Of a stretch of DNA of 64,000 bases, positions 9,053 to 18,920 are shown one piece after another (the first letter of the stretch is position 1; each line of letters begins with the position of its first letter). The stretch comes from JAVVHH01 sp964657565 (GTDB lineage Bacteria; Pseudomonadota; Alphaproteobacteria; Acetobacterales; Acetobacteraceae). A program made the translations under genes and the position numbers. The stretch spans positions 36,412 to 100,411 of the forward strand of contig CAZZVQ010000003.1 of NCBI GenBank assembly GCA_964657565.1. The letters are read 5' to 3'. The notes under the pieces were generated by a model. The model was not told where the DNA came from, made no database searches, and saw only the letters and a program-made list of their open reading frames with translations.

Positions 9053-9685
9053 CGATCCGGACAACCCAATCCAGATCCGTCGGCCGGCTCTGCCCAGCGG
9101 AGCGGACAGACCCGCTCGTGCCGCGCTCGCCCAAACCGGCTCGACATCGCCCGCACCGACGAATCCGTCGCTCGCGTAGCCTTTGCTGGTGGCACGGTCG
9201 GCCCGCAACGATCTGCCGCGGCCGCCGCCACCCGCTCGTCGAGCCGCATCACGGCCACCCCAAAAGCGAGCCGGTGACGATCAAAACCCATAGCTCGCCG
9301 TTGCGGCCCGCGGCTTAGCCCAATTCGTTTTTCCCTTACCGGCGCGGCACCCGCCAGCATGATGGCTCACCGTCGGCATGGCGCCGCCAAGGCAAAAACG
9401 CTTTCAATTATCATATATAGTGGAGGCGAGCACTCGCTACCCTTCACCGTTGCCTTCAAAAAGGTCTAGATGGAGGGACGGTCTAGCGGTCTGTCAGGGC
9501 AAGGCGCTGCATTTAAGTTGCTCACCCACAAAACGCCGCATCGAAATCCTGCCCGCCGTAGAAAATGCTCTCGGTGACACTCCCCGGCATGAATGCATGA
9601 CTGCCGAGGTTTCTTGGTTTAGCTGACCGCAGATCCATGCACCTCGCCGCACCCCGGAAAACCGAGTGAGCGCCAGAGCCATCGC
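9053..9685. other. Non-coding stretch downstream of the IS91-like transposase
   Basis: About 630 bases without a credible gene. Frames of 60-95 codons exist on both strands but are arginine/proline-rich shadows without recognisable domains. The first 300 bases keep the high GC of the transposon and probably include its right end (oriIS side). The segment from about 9390 is AT-richer and marks the change to the glycosyltransferase region. Confidence 0.45.
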
Positions 9686-10894
9686 CTAATCTTCTTTTAA
9701 ATGTAGCGGTGCGAATTCTGATACTCTTGTATATGTTGCTCGGCTTCTCTCGATAAGAGGCTCTAGGCGTACAAGCACGGCTTCAAGGCCCGAACTCCAA
9801 GCAAATTGGCTGCTCCAGGCGGCCGCAGAGACCGCGAAGGAAGAGTCTCGTTTCAACGAGCGACTCAGCAATGCCTGCAAGGAGTCGTGTAACGATGCTG
9901 CTGAGAATGGGTCGAAGTAGTGGCATAGCGCGCGCCCGACCTCGGGGATGCTCGAGCTAAATGAGGCTACACACGGCGTGCCAACGGACAGAGATTCTAA
10001 AACAGGCAAACCAAAACCCTCGAACACTGAGGGGAACAGTGTGGCGTCCGCCCCTCGTAGAAGCCGATATTTATTGTAATCGGAGACGAATCCCGTCGCG
10101 GAGATCCGGCCGGCTGCCATCGCCGACGTCAAAGTTGAGGGCACTGCCGTGTTGTCGGCCAGCCAGCCCTCGCCGCCGGCCAGTATGACGCGATGGTTCG
10201 CCAGCACGTCTGGAAAGGCCGCCAGCATCTCAAACACGAGCGCAAGATTCTTTCGCGGTTCTCGGGTGCCGAGAACCAGCAGATAGGGCTCCTCGATTAG
10301 GGCAGGCTCGTTCTTCTCCCGCACCGCATACCACCAGGGCCATTCGACGCCGTTATAAGCTAGCACCAGCTGAGCCGGGTCGATCCCCAAATAGGCAACC
10401 ACGTCGTCCAGGGTTGCTTGCGAAATGCAAACGGTAATGTCGTTGCTGCTCAAATCCTTCATGATTCGTTCGGCGTGCCAGGCAACATTCTCCGGCGTGT
10501 GGTACTCCGGTTGTAGCAGGGTCGAGATGTCGTGAATCCAGCTACATTCCACATCGAACACGCGATGAAACCGCTTGACCGAGGCGCTTAGTCCGATGCT
10601 GACCGACTGGTCTGGCCAGGTCAGCGGTGCCGTTTGCAATCGGCCGGTGGCTAAGCCGCGGGCCAAGTAAGTCCCGCTCGACAACTGGAGCGCTTCACGC
10701 GCCGCTTTCTGCGGCACGACAGCCTGTTCCAAGCAAAAATCAAGTTGTAACCCACGTCGGATTAGTTGGCGCGCAATGTTGGCGCACACGACCGAAATTC
10801 CTGTCCAGTCCGCGTCCAGCAATGGTGTCGCGTCTAGAAAGAAATGGGCCGACGCAAATCCGGCCTCGCCAGTCGGGGACTCGCTACTAGCCAT
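9686..10894 (-). CDS. Family 4 glycosyltransferase
   Basis: 402 residues. The C-terminal half is a clear GT-B/GT4 donor-binding domain: LVLGTREPRKNLALVFEM (about residues 205-222), then the E-x7-E motif within SVFEGFGLPVLESLSVGTP. The N-terminal half (FFLDATPLLDADWTG) resembles mannosyl- or rhamnosyltransferase acceptor domains. It would transfer a hexose from an NDP-sugar to a growing glycan on the cytoplasmic side; donor and acceptor cannot be told from sequence. Transcribed away from the next genes, with about 260 bases of AT-rich intergenic DNA upstream holding the divergent promoters. Confidence 0.9.
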   Translation of the reverse strand: MASSESPTGEAGFASAHFFLDATPLLDADWTGISVVCANIARQLIRRGLQLDFCLEQAVVPQKAAREALQLSSGTYLARGLATGRLQTAPLTWPDQSVSIGLSASVKRFHRVFDVECSWIHDISTLLQPEYHTPENVAWHAERIMKDLSSNDITVCISQATLDDVVAYLGIDPAQLVLAYNGVEWPWWYAVREKNEPALIEEPYLLVLGTREPRKNLALVFEMLAAFPDVLANHRVILAGGEGWLADNTAVPSTLTSAMAAGRISATGFVSDYNKYRLLRGADATLFPSVFEGFGLPVLESLSVGTPCVASFSSSIPEVGRALCHYFDPFSAASLHDSLQALLSRSLKRDSSFAVSAAAWSSQFAWSSGLEAVLVRLEPLIERSRATYTRVSEFAPLHLKED

Positions 10895-11155
10895 TGTTCC
10901 TAAGATCTGTTCGTGTTCGAATATTGATTACAGCTCAGATTTGATCCACTCCAGGGACGCAGCAATGCAAACGCCTGCGCGTAGCATGGGGCGACTTTGC
11001 TATGACAACACCTTGAACCAAGAGCGGCAAGGGCCTTCAAGATTGCGGTGATCCGCAGGCGGGACCCTGGCGTTCACCGGCAAGTCGTCGAGTTTGCCAT
11101 TCTGGAGTGAGTCGAGTGGTTCAAACAATTGGCGGCTGCTCGAGCCGATTGAAAC

Positions 11156-11806
11156 GTGCCTCTATCGAGACGCAAGCGTGCTGATATGTTGTCCAGTATC
11201 GACATGGTGCCGCGTGCTGCTTCGGCAGGTCTGAAGGTGAGGAATGATCTGGTTGTGAGTGGAATCTTTGACACATTTGTAGCCGAATCAATGCGTCTGC
11301 TGATGGCGGAACTCAATAGGAGTGTGTTCGAGCGCTCGACAGTCGAGTCTCCTCAGCAACCGACCGACTGTCTGATCACGATCGACCGCAACTCGGCTGA
11401 CGCGGAAACGCGCAACGACGTCACTCTCTTCGCAGCGGAGAAAGAAGATCGCCCATGCGAATGGTTCATCTTCTTTTACGAATCAACCAACGTACTGAGA
11501 GGAATAGAGATTTTTAGCTTAAAAAGCAAAATCCCCGCCGATTGCTCGAATGAGGACCTCATTGATCTGTCGCACCAGCTTCTCCTATTCAGAGAGCCCG
11601 AGCCAGAGGGGCGGATCATACTCGCCAGCTTGCTGCAAAATAGCACGCTTACGCGTCAAGGCCTGATATCGTTGATTGCATGGTCGAGCGAGGCGAAGGC
11701 AATCGGCCTTAGAGCCATTCTCGTTCCTGCCACGCACGACAGGGCAAGAGAGCTTCTCTCCAAGCACGTGCGCGGTGCAAAACTTGAAATGCGGATGGCA
11801 AGTTGA
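11156..11806 (+). CDS. Hypothetical protein coupled to the three-domain glycosyltransferase
   Basis: 216 residues from a GTG start; internal ATGs (11th and 17th codons) are alternatives. No domain is recognised. The central part reads as alternating beta/alpha (EWFIFFYESTNVLRGIEIFS; RIILASLLQNSTLTRQGLI). Its stop TGA overlaps the next gene's ATG by one base (TGATG), so the two proteins are translationally coupled and very probably work together, for example as an accessory or regulatory subunit. No signal peptide or membrane segment is apparent. Confidence 0.65.
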   Translation: MPLSRRKRADMLSSIDMVPRAASAGLKVRNDLVVSGIFDTFVAESMRLLMAELNRSVFERSTVESPQQPTDCLITIDRNSADAETRNDVTLFAAEKEDRPCEWFIFFYESTNVLRGIEIFSLKSKIPADCSNEDLIDLSHQLLLFREPEPEGRIILASLLQNSTLTRQGLISLIAWSSEAKAIGLRAILVPATHDRARELLSKHVRGAKLEMRMAS

Positions 11807-14800
11807 TGCTCTCGGCAGTGTCGATCGCGTTTTTTCCCGCATTTAGTCCTCCGTCCAGCGGTGGCGAGCTTCGTTTGGGCGGCCTCTACAATGCCGCCTC
11901 ATCCATCATCGACGTCACGCTTCTCACATCGACCGACTTCGGTGCGCGTTATGAGGAGATCGTCCACACCCCCACTTTCCGGGAGTTGCGATTTCCCAAA
12001 GACGAGTTGTGGCGCGAAGCCTATGCGACGCTAGAGCGATCAGGGGTAAAAGGCGATTTGTCGGGGCTTGCCTTCGCCCTCGCCGTCAGCGATCCGAGAT
12101 GTCGGTTGCGCCAGCGTGCAAGAACCCTAGCAGAATCTGCCGACGTCATCATTCATGAGTTTCCATTCTCGGAGCCAATCTTCAACGATGGCTGTCCAAC
12201 ACGAGAAGTCTATAACTCACACAATTTCGAAGTCAGTCTGCTTTCATCGATTGTAGAGGGAAGTGGCTTTGAAGCATCATTGCTAAAGCTAATCAAACTA
12301 GAGGGCAATCTCGTCCTACGCGCCGATAAGATTTTTGCCACATCTGACACCGACGCGGAGAAGTTTCGCCTTTTCTACGGTGTTCCGGCCCACAAGCTCG
12401 GGATATGTCCTAACGGCTTCGATGACGATGAACTGTTCCCAGTTGTCGAGGAACGGGCGAAACCTCGGCCACCCCAAGCTCGGCCCCGTCTCTTGTTCAC
12501 GGGCTCTGGCCACCGTCCGAATGTAGAGGCTGCACAAGCCCTGCTCGACATCGCTCCCACGGTCCCGGAATGTGATTTCGTGCTGGCCGGGGGAATGTGC
12601 GGGGCATTTTCAGCGTCCGATCTGCCGTCGAATGTCCTGCTGTTCGGCCCGTTTGATCAGCCAACCAAGTTGAAACTGCTGTCCGAGGCCGACCTTTTCC
12701 TTAACCCTGTGACTCTGGGATCCGGCACAAGTCTCAAGGCTCTCGAGGCATTAGGTGCGAGCCTGCCAATGGTCAGCACGCCAGAAGGCGTGCGCGGTCT
12801 AGGATTAATCTCAGGAGTGCACTGCGAAATCTGTCCTCGGACGGCGTTCGCCGACTCCATTCGGAGACTGCTTGCAGACCACGCCCTGCGCAGTTCTATC
12901 ACGCAAGCCGGATTGCAGATTGCCCGCGAGCAGTTCTCTTGGTCGCAGATCGCGCGCACCTTGATTTCTGAGCTGTGGACGTCATCGCCAATCGACAAAC
13001 CAGTCCGCCCCCTGGCTTTGGCATTGAACGACTACCCGGTGATGCAGCCGGGATCTGGTGGCATAGCGCGTGTGCGAAACCTGCTGTCGGGCATCGCTTG
13101 TGACGTCGTCTTAGTCTCGTTCGCCAACCGCTTCGACGTCGGCCTCATCGCTGCCGATGTCCTCCACGTCACCGTCCCGAAGAGCACAGCCCATCAAGCG
13201 TTTGAAAACGCCATGAATGACGGTCAGATTATGTCGGTCAACGACGCCGTCGCCAGCCTGTTCGCGTCTGCCAACCGCGCCCTCACCGGAATCGTCTCCG
13301 AAGTCGCGCGCCGGGCACAGGTCGTCATCTTCGAACATCCCTATATGGCCCCCCTGCTCGACCCGATCCGGCAAGCCAACCCATCGCTGCCGGTGATCTA
13401 CAGCGCCCACAACGTGGAGGCGACCCACAAGCAGGCGATCTTGGCCGGGCACACCATGCAAACGGCGCTGGTCACCTTTATCGCCGAGCTCGAACGACGT
13501 CTCGTCACATGCGCAGACCTGATCGTCTGCTGCACGACCGCCGACTATCGCACCTTCGAAGCAACCAGCAAGCCCCTTCTCCTCGTTCCGAATGGCTGCT
13601 CCCTGCCGGACGTCGACCCGATCATTCTCGATTTCGAGACCGAAGCCCCCCTACGCCCGAAGGTGGGCTTTCTCGGCTCCGGTCACGGTCCCAATGTCGA
13701 AGCAGCGAACTTCATCGTTGAAAGCCTGGTTCCGTTCTTTCCGGACGTTGACTTCGAGTTTGTCGGAAGCATCTGCGAAGCTCTCCAAACCCCTATCCCG
13801 CCAAACTTGCGTCTCCATAGTCTCCTCAGCGAAACCGCCAAGACGGAGACTCTGCTGCAGTGGGACGTCGCCCTCAACCCGATCGAGTCCGGCGGTGGCT
13901 CCAGCCTCAAGCTCCCGGACTACATGGCCCACGGCTTGACCAGCATTAGCACACCGGCCGGCGCGCGCGACTTCGGCGTCGTCGAAGAAGACGCCGGCAG
14001 CGTCGTCGATCGCGACGAGTTCGCCCAGGAACTCCGCGCACTGCTCGACCAGCCCCACATCCGCGTCCGACAGCGCAAGAACGCCTATCGCTACGCCTCG
14101 CAAATCCTTTCGTGGGACGCCGTCACGCAGGCCTACCGGGACCGCATCCGCGACATCCTCCTCCCTACGCCCGCGCCCCTTCCTCGGCCCAAAGTGCTCG
14201 TCGTCACCTACCGCTACACCGAACCGAGCCTGGGCGGCGCCGAAGAATACCTCATCGAGATCCTCAAGCGTTTCCGCCCCCGCTGCGAGCGTCTCGACCT
14301 CGCGGCCATCGACGTCGGACACCTCACCAATCTGCATCACTTCAGCTGTAGCGTGTCCAACACCTCCGCCGGCGCCCCGAGCCGCCTCGGCGAGTTATTC
14401 GACCAGATGAATTTCTTCCCGCCCAAGGAACTGCCCGACGCCGAAGTGCTCAGCCGCTGTCGTGATCTCGAGCGAGGCTGGACCCGCGAAGAGCGTCATC
14501 TCTTCACGGCTTTCGCGGACCGTCTCGCGGCGCCGGGTCGACTCCGCCTCTTCGGTGGATATTTCTGGCCCGAAAACCACGACGGCATAATCCGGCGTTG
14601 GACATCCCCCGAGTTCTCCTTCCTCGTGCCCGCCCGCGCCCGTATCTTCCAAATGTCCGGCTACGCGTCTACCAAGAAGATGCTGCGCCTTACCTGGATG
14701 CGCTTGGTCGAGAACGCGCCCTCGCAGCCGGTCTGTGACCTTCGTGTGGCGCTCGAGGTGCACTTCAACACGATCGTCACCTTACCCGAACTCGAGCACG

Positions 14801-15963
14801 ACCAAGCAACGTTGCTTCTCTGCGAGGTCGACGAGCACACCGCGCCTGGCGACCATCGCCCCTTCGGCGTGCTGCTCGAGTCTGCCGCGGTCCAGATCGA
14901 TACGCAAGCCGGGCTCCGGACGGGTAGCGACGTCCTGGCGCCACTGCAGACGAGCAGCGCCGATCTCTCCGAACTGATCGACGAGGAACTGCGCACCGAA
15001 GCTTTTGAGGACTGGGTCTCGGCCCTGCATCAAACCGCCCAGTGCCGTGACCCGGCGATGGAGGAGGATTTCGCCGCCGTCCGCGGCCCCCATTCCCCGG
15101 CCATGCAGGCCTGGCTGCTCGAACACGCAAGCAACTACGACGCCGTCCTCGTCCAAGGTATCCCCTTCGACGTTATCCCGAGCACGGTCGAGACATTATC
15201 CAAGCTGGATGCGGAAAAGCGCCCGCGGATCGTGACGCTGCCGCATTTCCACGGTGACGACCGTTTTTACCACTGGCGCCGATACTCGGACGCGTTTGTC
15301 CATGCTGATGCGACCCTTCTGTTCTCCACCTCGATCGCTGAACGCCTCGGCTCGAGTGCCCGCTTCGAGATCGTGCCCGGGGGCGGCGTCCGTGCTGACG
15401 AGCACGGCGATCCTACTGCAGTTCGCGCCTTTCGAAACGTCCATGTTTCCACACATCCATTTTTTCTGGTCCTAGGCCGCAAGACACCGTCAAAAGGGTA
15501 CGAACAAGCGATCCGTGCGCATCAGATAATGCGCCGTGCCGGAAACACAATTGATTTAGTTCTAATTGGTCCCGATGAGGATGGTCGTCCAGTTCAGGGC
15601 GAAGGAGTCTACTACCTGGGTCGCCAATCTCGTGAAGTCATACGTGGCGCCCTCGCGTCCTGCTTAGCTCTAATGACGATGAGTCGCAGCGAGAGTTTCG
15701 GCATTGTGCTTTGTGAAGCGTGGTTGTTCAGTAAGCCTGTAATAGCAAACCGATCCTGCTACTCGTTTCGAGAGCTTGTGCAGCCTTCCAACAATGGCTT
15801 ACTTGCAAACAACGACGAGGAGGTTGCCACACACATGGTGCATCTAATTGAAAACGCGCCTGACCGGCGCCGCATGGGAATAACTGGCTTCGAAAATGCT
15901 GCACGAAAATTCACGTGGGAGAACGTTGCAAGCGCATGTTTCAGCGAGTTAAAAAACTCGTAA
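11806..15963 (+). CDS. Three-domain GT4-type glycosyltransferase
   Basis: 1385 residues with three glycosyltransferase modules in tandem. Module 1 (about 1-395) has YNSHNFEV, GSGHRPNVEAAQAL (near 233) and LNPVTLGSGTSLKALEAL. Module 2 (about 403-790) repeats the same landmarks: YSAHNVEATHK, GSGHGPNVEAANFI (near 623) and LNPIESGGGSSLKL, so modules 1 and 2 are duplicates of one another. Module 3 (about 795-1385) is a different GT4 type with EPSLGGAEEYL, a long insertion, LGRKTPSKGYEQ (near 1222) and SRSESFGIVLCEAW (near 1293). Such chains can add several sugars in sequence. Codon use changes inside the gene: module 2 and most of module 3 are GC-rich, the start and the last 180 codons are not. 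Confidence 0.9.
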   Translation: MLSAVSIAFFPAFSPPSSGGELRLGGLYNAASSIIDVTLLTSTDFGARYEEIVHTPTFRELRFPKDELWREAYATLERSGVKGDLSGLAFALAVSDPRCRLRQRARTLAESADVIIHEFPFSEPIFNDGCPTREVYNSHNFEVSLLSSIVEGSGFEASLLKLIKLEGNLVLRADKIFATSDTDAEKFRLFYGVPAHKLGICPNGFDDDELFPVVEERAKPRPPQARPRLLFTGSGHRPNVEAAQALLDIAPTVPECDFVLAGGMCGAFSASDLPSNVLLFGPFDQPTKLKLLSEADLFLNPVTLGSGTSLKALEALGASLPMVSTPEGVRGLGLISGVHCEICPRTAFADSIRRLLADHALRSSITQAGLQIAREQFSWSQIARTLISELWTSSPIDKPVRPLALALNDYPVMQPGSGGIARVRNLLSGIACDVVLVSFANRFDVGLIAADVLHVTVPKSTAHQAFENAMNDGQIMSVNDAVASLFASANRALTGIVSEVARRAQVVIFEHPYMAPLLDPIRQANPSLPVIYSAHNVEATHKQAILAGHTMQTALVTFIAELERRLVTCADLIVCCTTADYRTFEATSKPLLLVPNGCSLPDVDPIILDFETEAPLRPKVGFLGSGHGPNVEAANFIVESLVPFFPDVDFEFVGSICEALQTPIPPNLRLHSLLSETAKTETLLQWDVALNPIESGGGSSLKLPDYMAHGLTSISTPAGARDFGVVEEDAGSVVDRDEFAQELRALLDQPHIRVRQRKNAYRYASQILSWDAVTQAYRDRIRDILLPTPAPLPRPKVLVVTYRYTEPSLGGAEEYLIEILKRFRPRCERLDLAAIDVGHLTNLHHFSCSVSNTSAGAPSRLGELFDQMNFFPPKELPDAEVLSRCRDLERGWTREERHLFTAFADRLAAPGRLRLFGGYFWPENHDGIIRRWTSPEFSFLVPARARIFQMSGYASTKKMLRLTWMRLVENAPSQPVCDLRVALEVHFNTIVTLPELEHDQATLLLCEVDEHTAPGDHRPFGVLLESAAVQIDTQAGLRTGSDVLAPLQTSSADLSELIDEELRTEAFEDWVSALHQTAQCRDPAMEEDFAAVRGPHSPAMQAWLLEHASNYDAVLVQGIPFDVIPSTVETLSKLDAEKRPRIVTLPHFHGDDRFYHWRRYSDAFVHADATLLFSTSIAERLGSSARFEIVPGGGVRADEHGDPTAVRAFRNVHVSTHPFFLVLGRKTPSKGYEQAIRAHQIMRRAGNTIDLVLIGPDEDGRPVQGEGVYYLGRQSREVIRGALASCLALMTMSRSESFGIVLCEAWLFSKPVIANRSCYSFRELVQPSNNGLLANNDEEVATHMVHLIENAPDRRRMGITGFENAARKFTWENVASACFSELKNS

Positions 15964-16017
15964 ATGCCGCCAACTGCAGTTTTCACTCCGCAACCATTCC
16001 TTTCTCGGGCCAGTTGA

Positions 16018-16866
16018 ATGCAAGCTATTCTACCCCTTAAAATTTCCGGAGACTGGCAGGAACACGATCTTGAAAGGGCAAGGATTCTTGTCCGATCTAT
16101 TGACCACTTTTGGCAGGGTGAGGAGTTTAGATTAGTTATTGTTGCCAGGCGAGAAGAACTTGGCATCATACGGCAGAATATATCATCCGAGAAATTTCAG
16201 ATTGACATTATTGTTGAGGACGATCTACTGCCGGTTTTAAAGCTTTTTCCGCATTCATCTGGCTGGATGAAGCAACAATTAATCAAACTTGCTGCCTTTA
16301 AGATTATTTCGGGTACGTTCTTTCTAACACTGGATGCGGACTTGATCTGTACAAAGCCTTTATACGACGGACGCTTTGTTGTTGATGGTCGCGCGCTGAA
16401 CGATTGGGATAAGCGGTCCGTTCACGCTAACTGGTGGGCTGGATCAAGTGACTTTTTAAAGGAAGACTTGGATGTCCATCGTCCTGGCCTCTCAGTGACC
16501 CCGCAGGTTCTATCAACTTCAATCTGCGAAAAGCTCTATGATCGGTTACTCGAGTTGCATGGCAATGGTATTTGGGAGAAGTTCTTTCAATCATTGAACG
16601 GCTGGAGCGAATACACCCTCTACAATATATTCGCAGAGAAAAGTGGACTTTTGAACGAATATCACCAGACTGCAGCATGGGTAGCAGATAAACGGCTGGG
16701 ACTTCGTTGCTGGGACAATTTCTGGGAGGCGGCCGACTTTGAAAACTGGGATCCGGCCCGTAGTTTTGAGCCCAACTCACCAGGCCTTTTCATGGTCTGC
16801 CAAAGTAATACCCGGGTGCCTCCCGAAAAGGTGTGGAATAAGGTTAAAGTCTATATGTCGGGCTAA
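16018..16866 (+). CDS. DUF6492 family protein, putative GT-A glycosyltransferase
   Basis: 282 residues. Features are a beta-strand start MQAILPLKISGDW, a D-x-D type motif in TLDADLICTKPL (near residue 105), and conserved W/Y-rich motifs (NGWSEYTLYNIF) and QSNTRVP near the C-terminus. The layout agrees with the DUF6492 family, whose members look like GT-A fold sugar transferases and are found in polysaccharide clusters. A diverged copy lies inverted at 18066-18920. The gene is markedly AT-richer than those to either side of the island, suggesting acquisition from a lower-GC source. Donor sugar unknown. Confidence 0.8.
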   Translation: MQAILPLKISGDWQEHDLERARILVRSIDHFWQGEEFRLVIVARREELGIIRQNISSEKFQIDIIVEDDLLPVLKLFPHSSGWMKQQLIKLAAFKIISGTFFLTLDADLICTKPLYDGRFVVDGRALNDWDKRSVHANWWAGSSDFLKEDLDVHRPGLSVTPQVLSTSICEKLYDRLLELHGNGIWEKFFQSLNGWSEYTLYNIFAEKSGLLNEYHQTAAWVADKRLGLRCWDNFWEAADFENWDPARSFEPNSPGLFMVCQSNTRVPPEKVWNKVKVYMSG

Positions 16867-16884
16867 CATAGTCTACGAGGCTTG

Positions 16885-18069
16885 ATGCAAGCAAGGTGCT
16901 TTAGAAAATTGCCTAACAGTTCTCACACTGAACGCTCGAAGAGCGGATTTGCGTCTTTTACCGTAGTAGGTATCTTAATGATACTGATTGTAAACTCTCA
17001 TCTGCGTGTTGCTCGGGCGATGAACCTAAGCGATGCGCTCCAGAGAGGCTACGTTGATATCAGGTCGGGAGAGGCATTTCCCGCGGAAAACGAGCCACTA
17101 TTTGCCGCATTAGCGTATCTACGACCGGGAGTCGTGAACAATTTAGCTTATAACTGGAATGGCGTGACGTTAGAGGAAATACAGCAATCTGGCCGGTACC
17201 TTAAAGCTGCCATGAGGTTTCTTCCCGACGGCCTTTTTGTGGCATCAACGTTTGAGACCGTGCGGAATGGTTATCGTGCAGATCTCAAATGTAAAGTTGG
17301 CCCTACGTATTTTGATTTCGAAACTCTTCGAGGATTAGCGATTGATGACGCTCGAGCCTGGATCGATATATCGCGGCCGGCGACATTAGACTTCTTCTCT
17401 TGCCTTGGTGAAATTTATATCGATCAAGGCTTCAGAATCTTGAATATTCAACAGGGTGATGGACTTGTTGAGCATGCCCTTGTTAAGGATGCTGCAAAAG
17501 CAAACTTGACCTTGCTGCAGTCCCGCTTGAATAAATACGCTCTAGAGCGAGGAATCGATCTGTATTGGCAGGGGGAGCCTGGGATGTTGGATTACATGCA
17601 TCTCGATCTTGTTATGGTCCCAGCCAGGTTTTACATTGACGATTTTGATCGTAAATATAGAAACCGAGTGGATAGACGCGGAGTGGGTGTAGGTTATAGT
17701 TACTCGCTCTCTGTGCTACGCGTACAGGATATAAACGCCTCTATCGCTGGGCGTGCAACCGCAATCTTTGCCGTCGATAATTTTGACGAGAAACAGGACG
17801 ACCTAAGGCGTTTTATGGAACTTGATGCTGATAATCGACGATATCTAATCGTGTCAAGTGCTCAGACAGCGCATGACAATGGCTCAGTGTTTGCCATCCC
17901 TCTCGATCTCTGTCCAGGATGCATAAACATCTCCTATGTCAGAGATCAGTGTATGATATTACCGAATGGAAGTTCAGAGTATAATGCTGTGCGGTGCCTG
18001 GACTTACAAGTGATCAACGAGGCACTTAAGATAAAAGGTTCTGGACGTGCAAACGGGCTCCGAGATTAA
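16885..18069 (+). CDS. Uncharacterised exported or membrane-anchored protein
   Basis: 394 residues (ATG 16885; a TTG directly before it is an alternative). Residues about 25-45 form a hydrophobic segment ending V-A-R-A, a plausible signal peptide or signal anchor. The mature part has regularly spaced acidic/aromatic strands (FRILNIQQGD, GIDLYWQGEPG, LDLVMVPARFYIDDFD) that look to me like a beta/alpha barrel such as a glycoside-hydrolase-like fold, but I cannot assign a family. It lies between two DUF6492 genes and overlaps the convergent one by 4 bases. AT-rich like its neighbours. Confidence 0.65.
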   Translation: MQARCFRKLPNSSHTERSKSGFASFTVVGILMILIVNSHLRVARAMNLSDALQRGYVDIRSGEAFPAENEPLFAALAYLRPGVVNNLAYNWNGVTLEEIQQSGRYLKAAMRFLPDGLFVASTFETVRNGYRADLKCKVGPTYFDFETLRGLAIDDARAWIDISRPATLDFFSCLGEIYIDQGFRILNIQQGDGLVEHALVKDAAKANLTLLQSRLNKYALERGIDLYWQGEPGMLDYMHLDLVMVPARFYIDDFDRKYRNRVDRRGVGVGYSYSLSVLRVQDINASIAGRATAIFAVDNFDEKQDDLRRFMELDADNRRYLIVSSAQTAHDNGSVFAIPLDLCPGCINISYVRDQCMILPNGSSEYNAVRCLDLQVINEALKIKGSGRANGLRD

Positions 18070-18920
18070 AAGAATTCACTTATTCTCGAATAGATACTTG
18101 CAGGTGGCACTCTTGTGTTACTCTGGAATACAATAAAAAACCCCTTCGAATTTGGAGTAAATGCACAAGCTGGGGTCCAGGAATCAACACCATCTAGTCC
18201 CCAGACGCAATGACTAGATCGAAGTGCCACATTGTTCTGCGTCATCCATTCTATAGGGTGATGATAACGAAGCATTAAGCTCTGTGAAAGTGCAAACGTA
18301 GAATAAAGACTGTATTCTGTCCAATTCCGTTCCTTCAGAAGATATTCCCAACCATTTTGAGCATGAGTTTCTTGAAGATAAGCCTCTAAAAGGGCGCAAA
18401 TGTCCTTTGAAAGAGTCTCGGGCGTGACCGACATGCCTGGCAGTTCTGGCTGTTCATCTACGTTTAAAATCTTAGCGGAAGCTTTCCACCAATCTGGATG
18501 CATGTTTCTCGACTCCCAATCTGTTAGAGCCTTTCCATTGATAATCAAACTCTCTTCAGAGAAAGCCTTTGTGCAGATTACATCTGCATCAAGGAGCAGA
18601 TAGAACGGCGCCGCTACGACTTTGTGCGCCGCAAGTTTGAGAACTTGTTGTTTATACCAACCAGGAACATCGTCCATGGATCGTAGGCACGGAAGTAAGT
18701 CCGTCTCTTCCACAAAACCTATGTCAAGAACGTCGGAGTGCAACTCGGATTTGATTGTATGCAAATCATTGTTGGACGCTACGATGGTTACATGAAGAGG
18801 TTGGCTGCCATTCCAAAAGCGCGATAAACTCCGTAACAGGATCTTTGAACGATCCAAATCGAAGCCCTGCCATCCTCCTGAAAGTTTTAGCGGTAAGATT
18901 GCTTCCAACACGGTGTTCAC
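18066..18920 (-). CDS. DUF6492 family protein, second copy
   Basis: 284 residues, clearly paralogous to 16018-16866: EAILPLKLSGGW, LLLDADVICTKAF with the D-x-D motif, PGMSVTPETLS, ERNWTEYSLYSTF and FQSNTRVPP occur in the same order and spacing. It is inverted relative to its paralogue, with the exported unknown protein between them. A putative GT-A sugar transferase. The 3-prime end overlaps the convergent gene by 4 bases, so no terminator separates them. Low GC compared with the rest of the window. Confidence 0.8.
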   Translation of the reverse strand: MNTVLEAILPLKLSGGWQGFDLDRSKILLRSLSRFWNGSQPLHVTIVASNNDLHTIKSELHSDVLDIGFVEETDLLPCLRSMDDVPGWYKQQVLKLAAHKVVAAPFYLLLDADVICTKAFSEESLIINGKALTDWESRNMHPDWWKASAKILNVDEQPELPGMSVTPETLSKDICALLEAYLQETHAQNGWEYLLKERNWTEYSLYSTFALSQSLMLRYHHPIEWMTQNNVALRSSHCVWGLDGVDSWTPACAFTPNSKGFFIVFQSNTRVPPASIYSRISEFF

